In this document: positions 6,653 through 13,124 of the stretch, piece by piece
How the letters are laid out: every line of letters begins with the position of its first letter
How positions within the stretch are numbered: the first letter of the stretch is position 1
NCBI GenBank assembly: GCA_002403905.1
Contig: DHIR01000113.1
Span: forward strand, 1-16,860
From: Mucilaginibacter sp. UBA4741
Lineage (GTDB): Bacteria; Bacteroidota; Bacteroidia; Sphingobacteriales; Sphingobacteriaceae
DNA length: 16,860 nt
Direction: 5' to 3'
Notes under the pieces: model-generated
Told to the model about the DNA's origin: nothing
What the model saw: the letters and a program-made list of their open reading frames with translations, nothing else
The model's database searches: none
Program-made: the position numbers and the translations under genes

Positions 6653-7592
6653 ATCTTTTTTGGTTTATCGTTTGAAAGTTGTATTCTATTTTGCAATGAC
6701 CGTTAAGTATTGTGCCTAACTCATTCCGCATACCCTCGTCGTGAATAAGGTTATTTATATGCTTAAACCAATCTTTTTGGCTCTCGGCATATAACACCGG
6801 CAAATCCAAATATGGGTCAACCTTGCTGCAGATAATAGGCAAAGAACAATGAGCGGCTTCTAATACTTTTAGGTTTGATTTCAGCGCGTTAAAGCGTGAG
6901 GCAACTAAGGGCGCTATGCATATATCCGCATGGCTGTAATTAGAATAATACTCAAAAGGTGATTTACCAGGCAGCACCATCCCAGGCAGTGATAAGCCGT
7001 TGGTAAAGGCGTTAACCATCTTTTTCCAAACAGGATGATCGGTATACCCGGCTATGATAGTAGCGCAATTATTTAACCTTTTAAATGGATTTTTTAAAAG
7101 CATTATATCTTTTTCGTGCGTGATACTGCCCTGCCAAAAAATGCGGGGCAGCTTACTCTCGCTTTTTTCAGTCTTGAAATATTCGTGATCCGGGATAGCG
7201 TTCGGGCAAATAATCACATTTGAGTTATACGGCCTTATTAATTCAGCTAATCGCTCGTGTGTAGTTGTAATCACGTCGGCGACTTGCATGTGCCTGATCT
7301 GTAAATTAGCAAACCCGCCATTTTTATAATCGTCGAACGCGATATGATAATGATCCAGGTGCCAGTAATCATCAATGTCTACAATTATCTTAGCCTTGTG
7401 TTTAATGGCTAACTTTAGTACATCATCGCCGATTATCCGGTTATAATAAACCGCGTCGCATCCCTTTTCAAAGTCTTCTTCAGTAATTGAATTGGTGATG
7501 TAGGTATCAATATCAGGCATGAGTAGCAACGGCATGATAATCCGGTGAAACCCTGGCCCGCTATCTTTATTTACAAGTCCGATTATTCTCAT
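6633..7592 (-). CDS. GT4-type glycosyltransferase (319 aa)
   Basis: This GT-B glycosyltransferase transfers a sugar from an activated donor. Visible landmarks are VDIDDYWHL (71-79), an RPYNSNVIICPNAI linker, the phosphate-loop-type WQGSITHEKD (153-162) at the start of the donor domain, and the donor-binding block RFNALKSNLKVLEAA (233-247) followed by LPIICSKVDPY. This looks like the family with 'KSNIKYLEYAA' signatures found in phages and capsule clusters. I prefer ATG 7592 over the in-frame GTG at 7598: the ATG makes an ATGA overlap with the membrane-protein stop and has AGGTGG just upstream. It probably glycosylates a virion protein or host surface glycan. The acceptor is unknown. Confidence 0.85.
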   Translation of the reverse strand: MRIIGLVNKDSGPGFHRIIMPLLLMPDIDTYITNSITEEDFEKGCDAVYYNRIIGDDVLKLAIKHKAKIIVDIDDYWHLDHYHIAFDDYKNGGFANLQIRHMQVADVITTTHERLAELIRPYNSNVIICPNAIPDHEYFKTEKSESKLPRIFWQGSITHEKDIMLLKNPFKRLNNCATIIAGYTDHPVWKKMVNAFTNGLSLPGMVLPGKSPFEYYSNYSHADICIAPLVASRFNALKSNLKVLEAAHCSLPIICSKVDPYLDLPVLYAESQKDWFKHINNLIHDEGMRNELGTILNGHCKIEYNFQTINQKRYENFKD

Positions 7593-7816
7593 AGCCACCT
7601 ATATTTAACAGCTTCAAACATGGCGCCGGCAAAACAACCAACCGGGTAAAATAATATACTCCAGATTCCATGCCCTGTCAGTATTGCTAATACTAATGCC
7701 AGCCACCCGGTCAGGCACATCATGCAGTTAAAAGGCTTAAACTTTGGCCACTGGATTATATTAATCCAGCAGAAAGCTATTGATAGTGCTGTTATTATTA
7801 ATTCGATATTGCTCAT
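7589..7816 (-). CDS. Small membrane protein with Cys-pair motif (75 aa)
   Basis: This 75-residue protein has a first membrane helix at about residues 4-21 and a second, long hydrophobic stretch at about 34-66. Between them is FNCMMCLTGW, a Cys-x-x-Cys turn that I have seen in small membrane proteins of Bacteroidota phages. It could sit in the inner membrane and anchor the glycosyltransferase encoded next, or be unrelated to it. It has ATGA overlaps at both ends, with the sigma-like gene before and the GT4-type gene after. Confidence 0.65.
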   Translation of the reverse strand: MSNIELIITALSIAFCWINIIQWPKFKPFNCMMCLTGWLALVLAILTGHGIWSILFYPVGCFAGAMFEAVKYRWL

Positions 7817-8304
7817 GCTACTTTTTTTCTAATCGCCTTGCAGGCCCTTTGCACTGTTTTATATATACTTTCAAATGGTATCCCGGTTTCGGCTTCCACC
7901 GCCCTGTATGTTCCGAGCTTTCCGTATAGCTTGATAATCTCCCGGTCGTACCAGTAAAGGTTTTCTATTCCTAAAATGGCCGAGTCCTTTTTATCATTTA
8001 AACATGGCTCCGGTTGCTCTATAAATGGCTCTATTAATTCAGATAACTCAATATTATTGCCCCTGAATTTTTTGTAAAATGGGCTGGTGTTGCTTTTTAT
8101 TAAATTTAATATGATCCGTACCGTATAAAATTTTAATCCGCCTGAGTTATAGAGTTCCAATATCTTTTCCTCGCTCATCTCGCATAAGATCAATGCCACC
8201 TCGGACTTTAATTCGTCTTGCAGACATTCCGGTTTCATCTTTGCAATGCAGCCGGTAAAATCTTTAGAGACAAACAAGTCGGTTATGATCTTATCCCTTG
8301 TCAT
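7813..8304 (-). CDS. Sigma-70-like / HTH transcription factor (163 aa)
   Basis: The N-terminal part (about residues 24-85) contains PECLQDELKSEVALILCEM, then LKFYTVRIILN and SPFYKKFR, a pattern resembling reduced sigma region 2 in Bacteroidota phage sigma-like proteins. The C-terminal part, LYGKLGTYRAVEAETGIPFESIYKTVQRACKAIRKK, is a clear helix-turn-helix like sigma region 4. A role as a phage-specific sigma factor or late activator is inferred. Its position between the terminase genes, just upstream of the tail block, suits late-gene control. It is joined to the small terminase gene by a TAATG overlap. It could instead be a DNA-binding packaging accessory. Confidence 0.65.
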   Translation of the reverse strand: MTRDKIITDLFVSKDFTGCIAKMKPECLQDELKSEVALILCEMSEEKILELYNSGGLKFYTVRIILNLIKSNTSPFYKKFRGNNIELSELIEPFIEQPEPCLNDKKDSAILGIENLYWYDREIIKLYGKLGTYRAVEAETGIPFESIYKTVQRACKAIRKKVA

Positions 8305-8708
8305 TATAGATTAAGCTTAACATCATATACATCAAGTTTAATGTCCTGCTTATCCGCAAGCCCTAATTTCCTGGCAATTATATTAGCGTTAAATATTCCG
8401 GCGGTTGCCCCCTCGAATTGATCTTTCTCGATAAATCTTTTAATGCGCGTTATGATAGGTAGATAATCTTTATAAGAATTATCGGCGTTAGCTTCATAAC
8501 TTGAAAGATTGCAAATTATTTTATTGTCATATAGGTAGCATTCGAAGCCTACCCATGTTAGTGGTCGCTCCAGCCTTCGGTTAACCGAGTCGCCGTCTTT
8601 TCCTACGAAGTCATGCTTTAAATAAGGCTTGGCTTTTGTATCAGCCATGTAAGCTATAAATAGGCCCCAAAGCTTTTCGGGCGTTTTAATATACTTATGC
8701 TTACTCAC
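8304..8708 (-). CDS. terS: Terminase small subunit, P22 gp3-like (134 aa)
   Basis: This protein recognises viral DNA and loads the large terminase. The signature is C-terminal: FEGATAGIFNANIIARKLGLADKQD (about residues 99-122) matches the conserved 'E-x-A-x-x-G-x-F-N-x-x-I-I-A-R-x-L-G-L-x-D-K' end of the gp3-type family (PF16677). The N-terminal part, from YIKTPEKLWGLFIAYM, is a helical DNA-binding region. The start is GTG at 8708, directly after an in-frame TAA, so no longer start is possible. The next ATG is about 19 codons downstream and would cut the first helix. It is the first gene after the terminator and tRNA, so a promoter is likely just upstream. Confidence 0.85.
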   Translation of the reverse strand: MSKHKYIKTPEKLWGLFIAYMADTKAKPYLKHDFVGKDGDSVNRRLERPLTWVGFECYLYDNKIICNLSSYEANADNSYKDYLPIITRIKRFIEKDQFEGATAGIFNANIIARKLGLADKQDIKLDVYDVKLNL

Positions 8709-8710
8709 TT

Positions 8711-8732
8711 AGTTAATAGTTAATAGTTTAAT
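8711..8732. repeat. Short AT-rich tandem repeat before terS
   Basis: The 7-mer AGTTAAT occurs twice in tandem (8711-8717, 8718-8724), followed by the imperfect copy AGTTTAAT (8725-8732). It fills the last bases before the GTG start of the small terminase. It could be an operator or promoter element. The sequence alone does not decide. Confidence 0.4.
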
Positions 8733-8748
8733 TTTAGTTATATAAGCA

Positions 8749-8776
8749 AAACCCCCGGAGCATTTACCGGGGGTTT
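8749..8776 (-). terminator. Intrinsic terminator hairpin between tRNA and terS
   Basis: A perfect 10-bp stem (AAACCCCCGG at 8749-8758 against CCGGGGGTTT at 8767-8776) encloses an 8-base loop. On the minus strand it is followed by TTTTGCTTATAT, giving a U-rich tail, and GC pairs extend the stem past a single bulge. It would end transcription coming from the early block and the tRNA. The stem is symmetrical enough to work in both directions. The remaining bases up to the tRNA (8777-8890) show no gene. Confidence 0.8.
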
Positions 8777-8890
8777 GCTGGCTGCATCTTGTGGTTACTC
8801 CGATTTTCGCCTATCGTATAATTACCGGTACCACTTCGGCGGGGCTTTTACCTGAATATTACCTCCGATTTCTTAAACAGGGAAAGAATG

Positions 8891-8964
8891 TTGCGGCGAC
8901 AGGACTCGAACCTGCGACCTTCGGGTTATGGGCCCGACGAGCTGACCGGCTGCTCTACTCCGCA
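8891..8964 (-). tRNA. tRNA-Met (CAT), initiator-like
   Basis: The 74-base cloverleaf on the minus strand folds completely: acceptor stem with U1-A72, D-arm GAGC/GCTC, anticodon stem TCGGG/CCCGA, a 5-base variable loop and T-arm GCAGG/CCTGT with TTCGAGT loop. The anticodon is CAT. The three consecutive G-C pairs (29-31 with 39-41) and A11-U24 are hallmarks of bacterial initiator tRNA. The first acceptor pair is weak (U-A), where initiators avoid a strong pair. Oddities are C33 instead of the near-universal U33, an A6-G67 mismatch and no encoded CCA. It lies among same-strand phage genes, so it is phage-borne and not an attachment site at a prophage end. Confidence 0.92.
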
Positions 8965-9013
8965 TTATTAAGTCTAAAAGTATAAATTATTCGCAACTAT
9001 TCAAATAAGAATA

Positions 9014-9550
9014 TTATTTTTTATTTTCGATTGATTTCTTAATTAAGTCTATCACTTTCCCAGGCTGGTTTTTTATATCGGTGGGCGTACAGCGTATCAA
9101 TGTCCAGCCGTTAACATTGGCCAGCGTGCTCTTTTTCATGTCCCGGGCGATACCAGTGCCGGAAGAGTGCCCGCTATTGCCTTTGGCCCAAATGCCGCCC
9201 TCGACCTCAATAGCAATTTTTAACATGGTGTTATTACACCCGGTTGGTATAGCATAATCAAAGCGGTACTGCTTTTCGAGGGTAAAATAAAACTCGGGCC
9301 ATACACTTAAACCTAATTCTATTTTAACAAGGCGCATGAACATATCCTGATATTTTTCCTTATTTCGAATGTTGAGCTCGTCATCAATCCAGCCGGTACG
9401 TTTAGCTTTAGGCTTTCGGGCCGGCTTTAGTGCAGCTTGCGACAATTGCCGCCGCGCTGCCTGGGCAGGCGGATAAAACACACCGTCATGCTCTATATAG
9501 CCACGCTTGCGGCAATCTTCTATTATGGCTTTTGCTTCGGCTGGCTTCAT
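9014..9550 (-). CDS. PD-(D/E)XK-like phage endonuclease (178 aa)
   Basis: The first 50 residues hold a small N-terminal region with a Lys/Arg-rich linker (KPARKPKAKRTGW). The nuclease-like domain follows: RFDYA with Asp98, IAIEVEGG with Glu115 and Glu117, GHSSG (His128), RDMKK (Asp137 and Lys139/140), then GWTLIRCTP. This order (Asp, Glu-x-Glu, Gly-His, RDxxK, GWxxIR) is typical of VSR/DUF559-like members of the PD-(D/E)XK superfamily found in phages. A DNA-processing role (branch resolution or nicking) is inferred. The start overlaps the preceding gene by ATGA. A 49-base spacer separates the stop from the tRNA. Confidence 0.75.
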   Translation of the reverse strand: MKPAEAKAIIEDCRKRGYIEHDGVFYPPAQAARRQLSQAALKPARKPKAKRTGWIDDELNIRNKEKYQDMFMRLVKIELGLSVWPEFYFTLEKQYRFDYAIPTGCNNTMLKIAIEVEGGIWAKGNSGHSSGTGIARDMKKSTLANVNGWTLIRCTPTDIKNQPGKVIDLIKKSIENKK

Positions 9551-9873
9551 TTTAACCCGGGTATTTTAAAGCAACATTGGATTTTATGTTCCCACTTTTT
9601 GTAAAATATTTTAATTCGCAATTTGGTAGATTCTACCTGCTCTTTGTCATTGGTGAAAGCTTCCAAAGTAGCCAAACCCATACTCAACTCAGTGCCCATT
9701 TCACTTAACAGATTAGATTTATCAATGCGTTCCTGAGCAAGTATAGAAAGCAGTGCAGGTATAATTTTATCATCCTGCGCACAATACTTAAATATTTCTT
9801 CTTCCAGGTGTTTTTCAGTATGCCCGGACTCTTTGGCTTCATAAAGCCGGTCAATCAATTCTTTTATGTTCAT
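9547..9873 (-). CDS. Hypothetical helical protein (108 aa)
   Basis: This 108-residue protein of unknown function is almost entirely helical by composition. It starts MNIKELIDRLYEAKESGH and ends with a basic, Cys-containing tail (KWEHKIQCCFKIPGLK). There is no membrane segment or catalytic motif. It has its own 86-base upstream spacer containing a 9-bp tandem repeat, and is coupled to the nuclease gene by ATGA. The context suggests a DNA metabolism accessory, without direct evidence. Confidence 0.65.
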   Translation of the reverse strand: MNIKELIDRLYEAKESGHTEKHLEEEIFKYCAQDDKIIPALLSILAQERIDKSNLLSEMGTELSMGLATLEAFTNDKEQVESTKLRIKIFYKKWEHKIQCCFKIPGLK

Positions 9874-9929
9874 GCGTTTTTAGATTGATAATCTTAATTA
9901 AATATACCGGCTATTGTTGCTATTTGTGT

Positions 9930-9947
9930 ATTCATTACATTCATTAC
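9930..9947. repeat. 9-bp tandem direct repeat in intergenic spacer
   Basis: ATTCATTAC is repeated twice without a gap, in the 86-base spacer between the stop of the 146-residue gene and the start of the 108-residue gene. Two same-strand sites one helical turn apart could be an operator. The AT-rich composition makes chance possible. Confidence 0.35.
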
Positions 9948-9959
9948 GTATCCGTAAGA

Positions 9960-10400
9960 TTATTGGCCGGATATTAGCATTTTGAAGTCATTCTCCTTGA
10001 TCCGTTCATAAAAGGTTTGCTTTCCATCTGATAGGTAAGGAAAGAAAACTTGCAACGCCTCGGCTTGCTCCAGGTTGATCATAGTGATTTGAATTTCTAC
10101 CCAATCAGATATTATCTTCCATGCGGTACGTTCCGCCTGGGCCCTGGCAATAACATAACTTCTCTCAGTAGGCTTGGTATAATTTTCCATTAAGGCTGTA
10201 TAGATGGCCTCAACACGGGCGGGCAGTTGAAAGGTTAACGCCTTGCCATCCATTGGAAAAACAAAAGCTATGGATGAACAAATGCCGTTATCATCATAAC
10301 GTTTCATTATATCCCGGGCGCCGGCTGCTACCAGGTTCTTTTCGATACGGCCCTGTGATGTAGAAGCCGGTACTTCGGAAGTGTGATTTTTAATATTCAT
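9960..10400 (-). CDS. Conserved phage protein of unknown function (146 aa)
   Basis: This is the widespread phage/mobile-element protein that begins with an N-terminal [11 protein letters not shown] peptide and a '[11 protein letters not shown]' helix. It has a strand region [23 protein letters not shown], then [34 protein letters not shown] and a TFYERIKE end. I recognise the N-terminal peptide and the RTAWKI-x-x-DWVE-x-Q block from many tailed-phage genomes where it is annotated as hypothetical. Its function is unknown. It usually sits near replication or recombination genes, as it does here. It starts 15 bases after the ASCH-type gene. Confidence 0.85.
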   Translation of the reverse strand: MNIKNHTSEVPASTSQGRIEKNLVAAGARDIMKRYDDNGICSSIAFVFPMDGKALTFQLPARVEAIYTALMENYTKPTERSYVIARAQAERTAWKIISDWVEIQITMINLEQAEALQVFFPYLSDGKQTFYERIKENDFKMLISGQ

Positions 10401-10415
10401 GTCTGTAATTGTTAA

Positions 10416-11069
10416 TTACATTTCTGTTTTAGATGGAATTTTACCAAGTTTAAATTCTAGTAAATATTCAAAAGTGTATGCCCATACCCATAGATTAGGT
10501 ATTACGGCTGATGGTTTCATTTTATTGGCAAACTTAAACAGGGATAAAAAACTTTCCTTTGAGGTAAGTTCATACTCATTGCCTGATTTTGATAAATAGT
10601 TTTTCCAGCCGTGATAACCCATGTTTGTGATGCCCTCCGTGATACAATCCTCATCGGATATATCCAATAGCCGCTCACATTTTATACTAGTGATCTTAAC
10701 GAATGCTCTTGCAGCTGATGTAGGCATAAATAGCTTATTTTTCCATTTAATTACGCTTGGATGCGGGTCATCGTATTTATAATAAGGTTTACCAGCCATT
10801 CCAAAGTTATCCATGCAATATGGCTCTTTCAGGTAAAGTACTTCACCAATCCTATAACGTGGCTTTAAGTATATATTTCGTTGACTACCCATATAATCGC
10901 AAAAATCAACCTCTATCAAATCGCCACCCATTTCACCAGTATATCCAGTTATCTCCCAATCATCCGGGTTTTCGTTAACTACATCCAATCCGCCTGATCG
11001 CCTTGTCTGTGTTTTATTGCCTTTTACTATTTGATGATAAAGCGGCTCTATTGCCAATAATCCTCTCAT
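10416..11069 (-). CDS. Phage ASCH-like domain protein (217 aa)
   Basis: The protein starts MRGLLAIEPLYHQIVKGNKTQTRR, where the conserved KTQTRR (19-24) is typical of the phage ASCH/PUA-like family. It continues with KPRYRIGEVLYLKEPYC, WKNKLFMPTSAARAFVKITSIKCERL and ISDEDCITEGI, in the family order. ASCH domains are predicted RNA- or nucleotide-binding barrels (related to EVE, YqfB and PUA domains), and some have nucleoside amidohydrolase activity. For this phage branch, the activity has not been shown to my knowledge. The gene starts just three bases after a 46-residue zinc-binding ORF and ends with NLWVWAYTFE plus a divergent tail. Confidence 0.85.
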   Translation of the reverse strand: MRGLLAIEPLYHQIVKGNKTQTRRSGGLDVVNENPDDWEITGYTGEMGGDLIEVDFCDYMGSQRNIYLKPRYRIGEVLYLKEPYCMDNFGMAGKPYYKYDDPHPSVIKWKNKLFMPTSAARAFVKITSIKCERLLDISDEDCITEGITNMGYHGWKNYLSKSGNEYELTSKESFLSLFKFANKMKPSAVIPNLWVWAYTFEYLLEFKLGKIPSKTEM

Positions 11070-11072
11070 AAT

Positions 11073-11213
11073 TTAATAATTAAACCAATTGTCCTTTATG
11101 TAAGGCACTCTCATTTGGCGGCTGTTGCATCTATTGCATTGCCTTTTATACGGATCAGCCCAGTAAAGCCACACATGGCCCTTTAAAAAACAGATTAATC
11201 TTTTCATGTTCAT
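11073..11213 (-). CDS. Small zinc-binding-like protein (46 aa)
   Basis: ATG at 11213 opens a 46-codon frame ending TAA at 11073, three bases before the ASCH-type start. The peptide has Cys8-FLKGH-V-W, then CNRCN at 26-30. That is a Cys, Gly-His, Cys-x2-Cys arrangement that I have seen in very small phage proteins and that could bind one zinc. Precise fit between neighbours, with 3- and 5-base spacers, supports it. It could also start at the second ATG two codons later. Function is unknown. Confidence 0.6.
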   Translation of the reverse strand: MNMKRLICFLKGHVWLYWADPYKRQCNRCNSRQMRVPYIKDNWFNY

Positions 11214-11218
11214 ATTAT

Positions 11219-11383
11219 TTATTTTATTTTATAATGGCTAAGTAACCAGTCCGCGTAATCTTCTACCTTATTTACATCAAAAATGGTATCATTAACAGTG
11301 ATGATTTTATCGGGTGCATCATATAACCACAGGATGTTGCTAATTTTTTCAAAATTGATATACAGGCGGCAAACCATCATCAT
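11219..11383 (-). CDS. Hypothetical small protein (54 aa)
   Basis: The frame runs from three consecutive ATG codons (11383, 11380, 11377) to TAA at 11219. The peptide has a hydrophobic/aromatic core (NILWLYDAP, KIITVNDTIFDV) and ends with a helix EDYADWLLSHYKIK. It overlaps the end of the lysine-rich gene by 29 to 35 bases and ends 5 bases before the next small ORF, filling what would otherwise be a 135-base gap. No family is recognised and no Shine-Dalgarno is visible, so confidence is moderate. Confidence 0.5.
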   Translation of the reverse strand: MMMVCRLYINFEKISNILWLYDAPDKIITVNDTIFDVNKVEDYADWLLSHYKIK

Positions 11384-11738
11384 TTTTTGGTTTTGGTTTT
11401 TTCAGATATTTCTCCTTTATCTTTTCAATATCAGTTCCCGGTAATACATACACTATTGTTTTATGGTCAATACGTACCTGTATTTTATCAGCAAGGTTTA
11501 GCGGAAGTGTTTGAAAGACTTTATCACGCGATGGAACCGACCGTTGTGCCTGGCGGGCAATAGCTATTTGCCTGGCTTTTTGCTCCAGGGTGTTTTCTTT
11601 AACAGAAACTCTAAAAGTCTTTGCCTTTAATGGTTTTACAGATTTAATTTTAGCCGGTTTACCCTTAGCTTCCGCCTTAGCTTCCGCCTTAGCTTCCGCC
11701 TTAGCCCGCCTATATCTTTCCTGAAAACTAAGTGCCAT
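11349..11738 (-). CDS. Lysine/alanine-rich basic protein (129 aa)
   Basis: This 129-residue, highly basic protein has residues 11-25 reading as a repeated Ala-Lys-Ala-Glu helix (from three 12-bp DNA repeats). It is followed by Lys-rich linkers and, from about residue 73, a more ordered part with KIQVRIDHKTIVYVLPGTDIEKIKEKYLKK. The basic tails suggest a nucleic-acid-binding protein. No known domain is recognised. It is coupled to the ParB-like gene by a one-base TAATG overlap. Confidence 0.7.
   Translation of the reverse strand: MALSFQERYRRAKAEAKAEAKAEAKGKPAKIKSVKPLKAKTFRVSVKENTLEQKARQIAIARQAQRSVPSRDKVFQTLPLNLADKIQVRIDHKTIVYVLPGTDIEKIKEKYLKKPKPKNDDGLPPVYQF
11664..11704. repeat. 12-bp in-frame tandem repeat
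   Basis: CTTAGCTTCCGC is repeated three times (11664-11675, 11676-11687, 11688-11699) with a partial fourth copy. Because 12 is divisible by 3, copy-number change lengthens or shortens the AKAE helix by four residues without breaking the frame. Confidence 0.85.
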
Positions 11739-12451
11739 TATAATTTTATTATTAAGCGGTTCTTTTGTTGGCCATGGTTATATATTTCTTCAAACATGCC
11801 GTTATATTGCTTCACGTTAACACATTTTACCAATGATCGGCTTTGATATTCAATCTTTCTTTTCATTACCTCGTGGTCATAATCCTGAGTATATATACAG
11901 TTTATCACCGCTAATACAAAATTACGGTCGTAGGCAAAAGTGATTATGAGGCTATACTCTTTTACTATGCCTGCTATAATAAGGGCTTGATCATAGTTGG
12001 AGACATCAATAACGCCACGCCTTAGCCCGTCAAGGTCGCGCTTTTTGCCGGTTGATAACATCATCAGGACAGTTGATGGAGGTATAAGTGGATTATCGAT
12101 CATAAATGAACTCAGCATATCAAATCCCTCTTTCTTTTCAACTGTCCAGTAATTTATATAATCATTAATATTCCAATTTTTTGACAGCGCGTTAACATTT
12201 GCGATATCCGCTTTACTTATCTGATCATCTACGGTGTAATAAATATATAATTTTAATTTCTCAGCTGCAGCCAGGCGATGCTGGCCATCAATGATTTCAA
12301 ATTTAGAATTAACGAGGATCGGGAATAAATGTAAAAGATTTTTATCGGATATTTTTGCTATCAGACCGTTGACGTGGCGTTGATCAATAGGTCGGTTGCT
12401 TTCAATATGCTTAAATTGAAAGTAGTTAATTGTTTTTTGCAGTTCGTTCAT
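11738..12451 (-). CDS. ParB-like N-terminal domain protein (237 aa)
   Basis: The N-terminal domain carries the ParB/sulfiredoxin-fold signature: a PIDQRHVNGLIAKI region (about 21-34), a PILVN strand (44-48) and the IIDGQHRLAAA motif with DGQHR at 55-59. This motif belongs to the ParB/Srx fold, whose true ParB members bind CTP with a GxxRxxA box. Here it reads GQHRLAA. The rest has no clear HTH partner, so centromere binding is not expected. Similar phage proteins are annotated as ParB-like nucleases without proven activity. It lies 82 bases downstream of the polymerase-like gene. That spacer shows no other gene. Confidence 0.75.
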   Translation of the reverse strand: MNELQKTINYFQFKHIESNRPIDQRHVNGLIAKISDKNLLHLFPILVNSKFEIIDGQHRLAAAEKLKLYIYYTVDDQISKADIANVNALSKNWNINDYINYWTVEKKEGFDMLSSFMIDNPLIPPSTVLMMLSTGKKRDLDGLRRGVIDVSNYDQALIIAGIVKEYSLIITFAYDRNFVLAVINCIYTQDYDHEVMKRKIEYQSRSLVKCVNVKQYNGMFEEIYNHGQQKNRLIIKL

Positions 12452-12533
12452 CGTGTTTATTTAATAAGGTTTAGTTTTGCTGAATAAAATTGGTATTTCT
12501 CTCATACTTGTCTTTTTCATATTTTTTTAATGT

Positions 12534-13124
12534 TTATACATTTCTAAATTCCGGTTGTATAAATGGCACTTTAATCCATTTAAAGAACTCTTCTTCAGAC
12601 TGCCATACCGGGGGCCTATTGTTTTTAGCGCGTTCGCATTTATATTTTGTTTTGCCGTCCGGGCCTTTATGTTCGGTACAGTCCTTTATTAATCTCAATC
12701 CAATATCAGCGCCGCACCAGCCTATTCTCTTCCAGCCGGCAGCTATTATCTTAGCGGAGTAGTCCGCGCTGCCTGTACGGATAGCAAACTGCCTGTAATA
12801 GTCAAAGTCAGCAGGGATGAATAAGTCAAGCTTAATGCCCTCCGGTAGTTCAAGTTGCATGTACTTGCCTTGCGGAACCCCTTTTATAACCTGGCCAAGG
12901 GATAATACAGTTTTGGCAAATTCAGGGTCAACTATTGATATTTCCGTCCTTTCAAACAGATTTTCAAATTGGGCCAATATTTTTTTCGGAACGCAGATAA
13001 TTTCAATATCCTTCACTTCCGGTTTCTTCCTGCGAATTGATCCGGCTATATTAATTTTAGAGCAATAAGGCAGCAGCTGGTAACATATCGCCGTTGCTAT
13101 TTTTTTAGCTTTTATAAGTTCCAT
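12534..13124 (-). CDS. Family X DNA polymerase-like nucleotidyltransferase (196 aa)
   Basis: The palm of a polymerase beta-type nucleotidyltransferase is visible: GSIRRKKPEVKDIEI with Gly28-Ser29 and the carboxylates Asp39 and Glu41, and a third carboxylate Asp100 in KLDLFIP. The thumb-like part has YYRQFAIRTGSADYSAKI (110-126), where TGS is the conserved family X thumb motif. The N-terminal 8-kDa lyase domain and helix-hairpin-helix of typical pol X proteins are missing, and the second carboxylate is Glu instead of Asp. Gap filling or terminal nucleotide addition is a possible role. It starts by ATGA overlap with a 40-residue membrane peptide. Confidence 0.85.
   Translation of the reverse strand: MELIKAKKIATAICYQLLPYCSKINIAGSIRRKKPEVKDIEIICVPKKILAQFENLFERTEISIVDPEFAKTVLSLGQVIKGVPQGKYMQLELPEGIKLDLFIPADFDYYRQFAIRTGSADYSAKIIAAGWKRIGWCGADIGLRLIKDCTEHKGPDGKTKYKCERAKNNRPPVWQSEEEFFKWIKVPFIQPEFRNV

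Noticed and set aside
7592..7598. GTG at 7598 as start of the GT4-type gene
   Set aside because: ATG at 7592 gives a coupled ATGA overlap and is preceded by AGGTGG at a suitable distance.
8891..8964. tRNA as a prophage attachment site
   Set aside because: Phage genes on the same strand continue on both sides and no integrase or repeated tRNA 3' segment is visible, so it is internal to the phage genome.
8791..8985. Plus-strand 64-residue ORF with a GLEPATFGLW-type sequence
   Set aside because: It is the well-known spurious translation across the antisense of a tRNA gene. The tRNA on the minus strand explains the sequence.
11738..12451. ParB-like gene as part of a plasmid partition system
   Set aside because: There is no ParA ATPase, no HTH centromere-binding domain and no parS-like palindrome in the window. 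It is one of the phage proteins sharing only the ParB fold.
12490..12762. Plus-strand ORF opposite the polymerase-like gene
   Set aside because: It is antisense to a gene with clear catalytic motifs. Composition and hydrophobic start look like a reading-frame shadow.
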